Below, piece after piece: positions 7,839 to 12,772 of a DNA stretch of 12,772 nt. Numbering within the stretch: the first letter of the stretch is position 1; each line of letters begins with the position of its first letter. The stretch comes from Candidatus Pelagibacter sp. Its GTDB lineage: Bacteria > Pseudomonadota > Alphaproteobacteria > Pelagibacterales > Pelagibacteraceae. Both the position numbers and the translations under genes were made by a program. Under the pieces are notes generated by a model that searched no databases, was not told the DNA's origin, and was given only the letters and a program-made list of their open reading frames with translations. Location: assembly GCA_028101445.1 (NCBI GenBank), contig JAOHKR010000018.1, forward strand, positions 1-12,772, given 5' to 3'.

Positions 7839-9638
7839 TTAATGAAGAGTTTTTTTACTTTTTTCGACAAAAAGATCAGTTAATTGATTAATCATAACAT
7901 CCCCTAAATCTTGAACATCAGTGATTTTAACTGCTTGATTATAGTATCTAGTAACGTCATGACCAATCCCTATTGCTAGTAATTCAATATTTGTTTTATT
8001 TTCAATCCACTTAACAGTTTTCTTTAAATTTGATTCTAGGAAATCACTAGTGTTTGTTGAAAGAGTAGAGTCATCAACAGGAGCACCATCAGAAATAACC
8101 ATTAGTATTTTTCTATCTTCTTTTCTTCTGTTCATTTTATTGTAAGCCCATTTAAGCGCCTCTCCATCAATGTTTTCTTTTAGCAACCCTTCTTTAAGCA
8201 TTAGACCCATATTATTTTTTGCTTGTCTCCAAGGAGTATCAGCTGATTTATAAATAATATGTCTAAGATCATTTAATCTTCCAGGTAAAGTTGGTTTTTC
8301 ATTCTTCATCCATTTTTCTCTAGATAAACCACCTTTCCAATGTTTAGTTGTAAAACCAAGAATTTCTACTTTCACTGCACATCTTTCTAGAGTTCTTGAG
8401 AGAATATCTGCACAGATAGCTGCTACTGAAATTGGCTTTCCTCGCATGGAGCCTGAGTTATCAATTAAAATTGTTACAAGAGTATCTTTAAATTCAATAT
8501 CTTTTTCTTTCTTAAACGTTAAAGAATTAAAAGGATCCATAATTATTCTTGGAAGTTTTGATGTATCTAATAAACCTTCTTCAAGGTCAAAATTCCAAGA
8601 TCTATTTTGTTTTGCTAGTAATTTTCTTTGTAATTTATTTGCTAGTTTTGAGATGAAATTTTTTAGCTGTAGTAGCTGTTGATCTAAATTTTTTCTTAAT
8701 CTTGTTAACTCTTCATCATTTTCAAGATCTTCTGCTTTAATTATTTCATCAAATTCTTCCGTATAAGTTTTGTAATTAATATCCCCCAGATTGCTTCTGC
8801 CTTTCTTTTTTAAATCTGGCTGAGAACTATCCTCGATTTCTATTTCTTCTTCAGCTTGATCTGATTCTTTGGCTTCATTTTCAAGTTCTGGCATACCTGA
8901 GTCTATGGACATCTCTTCTTGCTTGTCTTGCTTTTCTTTTGCTTGCTTATCTTGGTTATCTGGTTTGTTTTGTTTGTCGTCGTTATTTTTATCTTCTTCC
9001 TTTTTTTCTTCTTCATCAAGATTTTCATCTAAATTCATATTTGAAATCAATTCAGAGATTAGAGAATTAAATTTTTTTTGGTCCAAAGTAGCTTCATTTA
9101 ATTGACTAATTTTATCTTTGAATTTTTCATTTAAATCTTTCTTGTATGATTTTAATTTTTTATCAATTTGACTATCATTTTTAAAATCTAGAAATTTTGT
9201 TCTTAGATAATTCTCAAAAGACTCGATTATTTTATCTTCACTACTTTTTAAATCTAGACCAGAAAGTCTCTCTTGATAAAATTTTTCAATATTGTTTTTA
9301 ACACCTTTGAAATAACTAGTTCCTATTTTTTCACATCTTATCTTTTCTGAAATTTTGTAAAGTCTTTTAGAGATATTTCCAACAGGCTCGTATTCTTTAA
9401 ATGTTTTATCATCTGAAAATCTAAAATTTAATGACTTAGAGTCAGCCATAGCTCTGATTTGATCAAAGTTTAATTTATTATTTATTTGACTTAATTCAGG
9501 TAATTTGATTGAATTTTTTTCAGATTTTGGTGTTTGATTTCCAAAAGAAACTTCTATTTTTTCAGAATTTGAAATTGATCTAACTGTTGAGCTAATGGCG
9601 GTTTTAAAGTCCTCTAATTTTTCTTTTTTATTTTCCAC
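7839..9638 (-). CDS. cobT: CobT-like cobaltochelatase subunit with von Willebrand A domain
   Basis: A 599-residue cytoplasmic protein with the CobT layout: an N-terminal helical region (ERFK/TVR/FG-type opening, here [14 protein letters not shown], 9-22), a long acidic and Lys/Gln-rich disordered linker (about 203-275), then a C-terminal von Willebrand A domain. The metal-ion site DNSGS (393-397) is intact, and SDGAPVDD (516-523) supplies the later acidic residues. In aerobic B12 synthesis CobN-CobS-CobT insert cobalt into hydrogenobyrinate diamide; CobT is the partner of the AAA+ ring CobS. The start is GTG at 9638, one base after the cobS stop; the first in-frame ATG is at codon 64 and would remove conserved sequence. 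Its stop abuts the stop of the convergent gene with no gap. CobN is not in this window, so a non-B12 role is possible. Confidence 0.92.
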   Translation of the reverse strand: MENKKEKLEDFKTAISSTVRSISNSEKIEVSFGNQTPKSEKNSIKLPELSQINNKLNFDQIRAMADSKSLNFRFSDDKTFKEYEPVGNISKRLYKISEKIRCEKIGTSYFKGVKNNIEKFYQERLSGLDLKSSEDKIIESFENYLRTKFLDFKNDSQIDKKLKSYKKDLNEKFKDKISQLNEATLDQKKFNSLISELISNMNLDENLDEEEKKEEDKNNDDKQNKPDNQDKQAKEKQDKQEEMSIDSGMPELENEAKESDQAEEEIEIEDSSQPDLKKKGRSNLGDINYKTYTEEFDEIIKAEDLENDEELTRLRKNLDQQLLQLKNFISKLANKLQRKLLAKQNRSWNFDLEEGLLDTSKLPRIIMDPFNSLTFKKEKDIEFKDTLVTILIDNSGSMRGKPISVAAICADILSRTLERCAVKVEILGFTTKHWKGGLSREKWMKNEKPTLPGRLNDLRHIIYKSADTPWRQAKNNMGLMLKEGLLKENIDGEALKWAYNKMNRRKEDRKILMVISDGAPVDDSTLSTNTSDFLESNLKKTVKWIENKTNIELLAIGIGHDVTRYYNQAVKITDVQDLGDVMINQLTDLFVEKSKKTLH

Positions 9639-9649
9639 TTTATAAAGTG
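9636..9649. repeat. 14-base perfect palindrome over the cobS stop and cobT GTG start
   Basis: CACTTTATAAAGTG is its own reverse complement. In the mRNA it could fold into a 5-bp stem with a UAUA loop holding part of the cobS stop, with the cobT GUG at the end of the 3' arm. It could help hold cobT initiation dependent on ribosomes finishing cobS. With a stem this short and AU-rich, the effect may be nil. Confidence 0.4.
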
Positions 9650-10617
9650 ATATTTATGGATGACTCAGGCAAGTCTTCACCAAAACATCTTTGGTAGTAT
9701 TCAGATATTATTTTTTTTTCTAATTCATCACATTTATTTAGAAAAGTTATTCTAAAAGCATAACCTTGATCTTTAAAAATGCTAGTATTTTCAGCCCAGT
9801 GTAAAACAGTACGAGGACTCATTACAGTTGAGATGTCTCCATTAATAAAACCTTTTCTACTTAGATCAGCAACTTTTATCATATTTGATAATAATTCTTT
9901 TCCATCTTTATTATTTAAACTTTTATTTTTGGCTAAAACAATTTCTAACTCTTTTTCAAATGGAAGATAATTTAAAGTAGAAACGATATTCCATCTGTCC
10001 ATTTGACCTTGGTTTATTTGTTGTGTGCCATGATAAAGGCCGGTTGTATCACCAAGGCCTACAGTATTTGTGGTTGCAAAAATTCTAAAAAAATCATGTT
10101 GTTCTAGAACTTTATTTTTGTCTAAAAGGGTAAAATTACCTTCGCTCTCTAAAACTCTTTGAATAACAAACATTACATCTGGTCTTCCTGCATCGTATTC
10201 ATCAAATACTAAAGCTACTGGGTTTTGAATAGACCAAGGCAAAATACCTTCTTTGAATTCTGTAATTTGTTTTCCATCTTTTAAGACAATTGCATCTTTA
10301 CCGATTAAATCTATTCTACTTATATGACTATCAAGGTTAACTCTTACGCAAGGCCAATTCAATCTTGCTGCAACTTGTTCTATATGGGTAGACTTCCCAG
10401 TTCCATGGTAGCCTTGAATAAGAACTCTTTTATTAAAAGAGAATCCAGCCAAAATTGCTAAAGTTGTATCCTTATCAAATTTATAATCTGTATCTATTTT
10501 TGGAACATATTCGTTTTTTTTAGAAAATGCCCCAACTTGCATATCGCTTTCAAATCCAAAAGTTTGTTTAACAGATAATTTTATGTCTGGTTTTTGTACA
10601 AATTGTTGCGTAGTCAT
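9640..10617 (-). CDS. cobS: CobS-like cobaltochelatase AAA+ ATPase subunit
   Basis: A 325-residue AAA+ ATPase of the MoxR-related CobS family. Walker A is GYHGTGKST (69-77), Walker B is [12 protein letters not shown] (136-147), sensor 1 is [13 protein letters not shown] (181-193), and SPRTVLHW (267-274) is the sensor 2 region; GQMDRWN (204-210) carries the probable arginine finger. The N-terminus (ETFG-like [14 protein letters not shown], 18-31) and [20 protein letters not shown] are almost the textbook alphaproteobacterial sequence, so it is under strong constraint. It forms a ring that powers the CobT/CobN chelatase in B12 producers. Its ATG overlaps the J-protein TGA (ATGA, 10614-10617) and an AGGA lies at 10623-10626, five bases upstream. 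One base separates its stop from the cobT start. The two subunits are clearly co-expressed; the physiological client here is not shown by the sequence. Confidence 0.96.
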   Translation of the reverse strand: MTTQQFVQKPDIKLSVKQTFGFESDMQVGAFSKKNEYVPKIDTDYKFDKDTTLAILAGFSFNKRVLIQGYHGTGKSTHIEQVAARLNWPCVRVNLDSHISRIDLIGKDAIVLKDGKQITEFKEGILPWSIQNPVALVFDEYDAGRPDVMFVIQRVLESEGNFTLLDKNKVLEQHDFFRIFATTNTVGLGDTTGLYHGTQQINQGQMDRWNIVSTLNYLPFEKELEIVLAKNKSLNNKDGKELLSNMIKVADLSRKGFINGDISTVMSPRTVLHWAENTSIFKDQGYAFRITFLNKCDELEKKIISEYYQRCFGEDLPESSINITL

Positions 10618-11129
10618 TTTTTTCCTAAAGTTTTTTTTAGTTGACTGTAAGCGAGAGTAATCATTTTTAACTTATCTTCGAATTTTTTATTTCCTTGATT
10701 TTTATCAGGATGATATTTTTTTACAAGTTCTTTGAATTTTGAATGAATTTGCTCCCATTTTACTTCATTATTTAATTCTAAAACGTGTAGAGCATCTTTA
10801 TCCTGTTGAGAAATTTTTGTTTTTTTAAAATCTCTGAAATTAGAACTTTTAAAAATATTAAGTTTATCATCTAAGGCGTTATTCCATAAAATATTAAAAA
10901 AATTATCCGAAGATCCAAATGTTTTAGTAGATTTGTGCCATGTTAAATCTGATTTTATAAAAAATTCTATTTCTTGATCATTCATGTTTTCAAAGTAGTT
11001 CCAACTTTTATTAAATATTTTGATATGGTTTAGACAAAGTAATCTATATTTTTTACTATTATCTTTTTCAATCGGTGCTTTATAAGCTCCGGTTTCCTTA
11101 CAATTTTCCCAATCACAAATAATTTTCAT
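10614..11129 (-). CDS. Zinc-finger-like protein with C-terminal J domain (DnaJ-family co-chaperone)
   Basis: A 171-residue protein with an unusual order for a J protein: the J domain is at the C-terminus (about 110-170) with the HPD motif at 140-142 in [10 protein letters not shown], which is what stimulates DnaK ATPase. The N-terminal part has Cys5, Cys10, Cys32 and His35 (C-x4-C ... CLNH), plausible zinc ligands, followed by [19 protein letters not shown], a conserved stretch of the alphaproteobacterial members of this family. There is no G/F region or classical DnaJ zinc centre, so it is a specialised J protein rather than DnaJ itself. It is first in an operon with cobS (4-base overlap) and cobT, which suggests that it links DnaK to the CobS/CobT machine; that link is inference. 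The bolA-like gene starts only 21 bases away on the other strand. Confidence 0.88.
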   Translation of the reverse strand: MKIICDWENCKETGAYKAPIEKDNSKKYRLLCLNHIKIFNKSWNYFENMNDQEIEFFIKSDLTWHKSTKTFGSSDNFFNILWNNALDDKLNIFKSSNFRDFKKTKISQQDKDALHVLELNNEVKWEQIHSKFKELVKKYHPDKNQGNKKFEDKLKMITLAYSQLKKTLGKK

Positions 11130-11138
11130 TGGTTAGTT

Positions 11139-11148
11139 CTATATAGTA
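11139..11148. promoter_or_regulatory. Possible shared -10 element between the J-protein gene and bolA
   Basis: Only 21 bases separate the two divergent ATGs. In them lies CTATATAG (11139-11146), a perfect palindrome offering TATATA/TATAGA to the minus strand and TATAGT to the plus strand. Transcripts started here would have leaders of only a few bases, and if bolA starts at its second ATG (11160) the plus leader would be about five bases. I see no good -35 on either side. Confidence 0.3.
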
Positions 11149-11150
11149 AA

Positions 11151-11417
11151 ATGATATTAATGAATAATTATTTAGATGAAGTTAAATCAAAATTAAAGAA
11201 GCAAATTGAAATTGAAGAACTCATTATTGTTGATAATTCTTATAAACATAAGAGCCACAAATTTTTCTCTCCTGAGAAGTTTCATCTACATTTAAAAATA
11301 AAATCTTTCTATTTAAAATCAATTTCACGAATTAATGCTCAAAAGCTAATAATGAAAATTTTAAAAGAAGATTTAAAAAGTAAAATTCATGCATTAGAAA
11401 TTACTATTGAGAGATAG
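11151..11417 (+). CDS. BolA/IbaG-family protein
   Basis: An 88-residue protein with the BolA fold pattern: an N-terminal helix (YLDEVKSKLKKQ), strand LIIVDNS (24-30) in place of 'l.v.DeS', HKSH (33-36) in place of H.GH, FHLHLKIKSFYLKSISRI (44-61) matching the strand, turn and helix start, and the C-terminal IHALEITIE (79-87) with the near-invariant His80. BolA proteins work with monothiol glutaredoxins in iron-sulfur or iron handling. The usual RH.lVy helix reads INAQKLIMKIL, so that conserved segment is divergent. Either ATG 11151 or ATG 11160 could be the start; the second gives a more usual BolA N-terminus. It diverges from the J-protein/cobS/cobT operon. Its last 14 bases overlap the 3' end of convergent aroB. 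Confidence 0.85.
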   Translation: MILMNNYLDEVKSKLKKQIEIEELIIVDNSYKHKSHKFFSPEKFHLHLKIKSFYLKSISRINAQKLIMKILKEDLKSKIHALEITIER

Positions 11418-12513
11418 ATTTACTTAACAGTTTTAAACCACTTAAAGAAATTTTATTTTTATTTGGTAATGAAGTTTTACCTATTTTTTCTAACAAGATA
11501 AAATTAATCTTATCATCGTTATTTTTTTTGTCGTTTTTAAGGTAAGGAATCAAACTATTGATTGCGTTAAAATTTAAATAATTTTTATAAGTGTAGGACA
11601 AATTGTTATTATCGTAAATATTTTTTATTTCTTCAAAAGTTTTTCTATTACAAATTTTTTTTAAAAAAGAAATTTTAGCTGCTAAAATCATACCCGTTAA
11701 AACTGCTTCTCCATGAGTAATCTTTTTTGTATAATTATTTTTAACCTCTATCGCATGTGCAAAAGTATGACCAAAATTTAAGATCATTCTTAAATTATTT
11801 TCATTTACATCTTTAGTAACAAAGTACATCTTTATTTCACAACTTTTTTTTATTGCATAGGCCAGCTCTTTAGATTTTTTTAAAAGTATTTTTTTTGTAT
11901 TTTTTTTTAACCAGTTAAAAAATACCATGTCTTTAATGATAGAATGTTTCAATACTTCTGCAAAACCACATATCAATTCTTTCTTTGGGAGTGAGTTTAA
12001 AAAAGATGTATCACTAATTACTAGTTTTGGTTGATAAAAAGAACCAATTAAATTCTTTCCATAATTTGAATTCACTCCAGTTTTTCCCCCAATAGCAGAG
12101 TCTACTTGAGCTAATAATGTAGTTGGAATATTAATAAAATTTATACCTCTTTTGAAAATACTAGAAACAAAGCCCGCAACATCTCCAGTGATACCACCAC
12201 CAAATCCAATTATTAAATCTGATCTATTAAAATTTTTTGAAATAATTTTATTTAAAAAAAAATTTACAGTTTTAATTGATTTTTTTTTTTCATTTGGAAT
12301 GAATGGTAAAATTAAAAGATCGTAATTTTTTAATTTGGCTTGAATAATTTTTTTAAATTTATTTGGAATACCTGAGTCTAATATTATTGCTACTTTCTTT
12401 GCTTTCGGGCAAAGGGATTTAATTTTTTTGGACAGAAGGTTGATTACATTCTTACCAATTAATATTGAGTAATTTTGATTTTGGTTTCTAAATTTAATTT
12501 CCTGATTTTTCAT
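11404..12513 (-). CDS. aroB: 3-dehydroquinate synthase
   Basis: The second enzyme of the shikimate pathway, converting DAHP to 3-dehydroquinate with NAD+ and a divalent metal in the cytoplasm. The 369-residue length is normal. NAD-binding GFGGGITGDVAGFVSSIFKR (103-122) and PTTLLAQVDSAIGGKTGVN (130-148) are followed by KNLIGSFYQP (153-162). The metal ligands are Glu186 in GFAEVLKH, His249 in NFGHTFAHA and His267 in THGEA, all present. The protein is very rich in Lys and Asn. Its ATG lies inside the end of aroK (20-base overlap), so the two are likely translated together, the order common in Alphaproteobacteria. A run of 11 T at 12280-12290 encodes NEKKKS and is in frame. The final 14 bases overlap the convergent bolA-like gene. 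Confidence 0.96.
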   Translation of the reverse strand: MKNQEIKFRNQNQNYSILIGKNVINLLSKKIKSLCPKAKKVAIILDSGIPNKFKKIIQAKLKNYDLLILPFIPNEKKKSIKTVNFFLNKIISKNFNRSDLIIGFGGGITGDVAGFVSSIFKRGINFINIPTTLLAQVDSAIGGKTGVNSNYGKNLIGSFYQPKLVISDTSFLNSLPKKELICGFAEVLKHSIIKDMVFFNWLKKNTKKILLKKSKELAYAIKKSCEIKMYFVTKDVNENNLRMILNFGHTFAHAIEVKNNYTKKITHGEAVLTGMILAAKISFLKKICNRKTFEEIKNIYDNNNLSYTYKNYLNFNAINSLIPYLKNDKKNNDDKINFILLEKIGKTSLPNKNKISLSGLKLLSKSISQ

Positions 12514-12772
12514 ATAATTTAATTATTTTATTTATGATTTCTTTAGAATTCAAGTAGCTACATCTAACTCTAAAATCTGCTTCATCATAAATTTTTTTTC
12601 TCTCTAGATATATTTTTTTAATTGTATTATTCACATTTTTTTTATCTAAAAGAGGTCTTTTTTTTGTTCTTTTTAATCTTTTTACAAGTTTGTCCATATT
12701 TACATCTAGCCAAAAACTTACAGATGTTTTTTTACATTAGTTCTGATTAATTTATTTAAAAAAGCACCACCT
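12494..12772 (-). pseudogene. aroK: Shikimate kinase, C-terminal part, with a -1-type frame break (5' end outside window)
   Basis: Entering from the window edge, the minus strand reads GGAFLNKLIRTNVKK, the usual shikimate kinase segment after the TGGG motif, then hits TAA at 12718-12720. The adjacent frame continues with TSVSFWLDVNMDKLVKRL, then KKRPLL (the lid RPLL motif) and YDEADFRVR, ending at TAA 12494-12496. The switch falls in a 7-A run (plus-strand T at 12727-12733): adding one A, or slipping -1 on A AAA AAA, joins the two halves without loss. An ORF beginning at ATG 12697 would be only the last 67 residues and is not a real start. The enzyme phosphorylates shikimate and partners with downstream aroB, which it overlaps by 20 bases. 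Because the gene is essential in most prototrophs, a real knockout is less likely than a base-call error or productive slippage. Confidence 0.8.

Noticed and set aside
7858..7874. Inverted repeat CTTTTT/AAAAAG at the cobT 3' end as a bidirectional terminator
   Set aside because: It lies in coding sequence, has a weak all-A/T stem apart from one pair, and is explained by Lys codons.
8869..9105. Plus-strand ORF rich in Ser/Phe/Leu opposite cobT
   Set aside because: It is the antisense of the Glu/Lys/Asp-rich cobT linker, whose codons read as Ser/Phe/Leu on the other strand; no family match or start signal.
7839..10617. A complete cobalt chelatase or B12 locus
   Set aside because: Only the CobS and CobT subunits are present; CobN and all other corrin genes are absent from the window, so B12 synthesis cannot be claimed.
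12494..12697. A separate 67-residue protein starting at ATG 12697
   Set aside because: It is the C-terminal end of shikimate kinase (RPLL lid and EADFRV motifs). Family-like sequence continues upstream of the ATG through the frame break, so the ATG is an internal methionine.

Overview
The window reads as a tightly packed, strongly AT-rich alphaproteobacterial chromosome segment, most likely from the SAR11/Pelagibacterales group or a similarly streamlined relative. The reasons are the Lys/Asn/Ile-rich proteins, gaps of only a few bases between genes, a class I lysyl-tRNA synthetase, and the block bolA / J-domain protein / cobS / cobT near rpmB, which I recall as typical of Alphaproteobacteria. 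This assignment is inference; no marker gene such as 16S rRNA is present. There are no tRNAs, CRISPR arrays, insertion sequences or phage genes, and no gene-free stretch longer than about 100 bases.

Layout. Positions 1-3072 (minus strand) hold an operon trkH > ampG > NlpC/P60-type peptidase (cut by the window edge): potassium uptake followed by two genes that fit cell-wall recycling. From 3167 the plus strand carries lysS > pyrD > rpmB > a VUT-family transporter > a secreted protein resembling alginate lyases, ending at 7838. This run abuts, with no gap, the minus-strand operon J-domain protein > cobS > cobT (7839-11129). A BolA-family gene diverges from that operon at 11151 and its 3' end overlaps aroB. 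The minus-strand pair aroK > aroB (11404-12772) closes the window, with aroK cut by the edge.

How the genes work together. AmpG and the NlpC/P60 protein suit uptake and breakdown of murein fragments. CobS (AAA+ ATPase) and CobT (von Willebrand A protein) form a MoxR/VWA-style pair, here in an overlapping operon with a zinc-finger J-domain protein. No CobN is in the window, so the pair's target is open. aroK and aroB are shikimate-pathway enzymes with a 20-base overlap.

The main anomaly is that two genes, ampG and aroK, are each broken by a 7-base homopolymer where 8 bases would restore a family-like protein. In both the remaining sequence forms an in-frame -1 slippery heptamer. Sequencing or assembly error, a real indel and frameshifting or slippage cannot be separated from this sequence alone. 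Longer homopolymers (9 to 12 bases) in other genes here are in frame. I see no clear wholly new system. The best leads are the CobS-CobT-J-protein-BolA neighbourhood, the lyase-like secreted protein, and two divergent promoters that seem to share a symmetrical -10 element.
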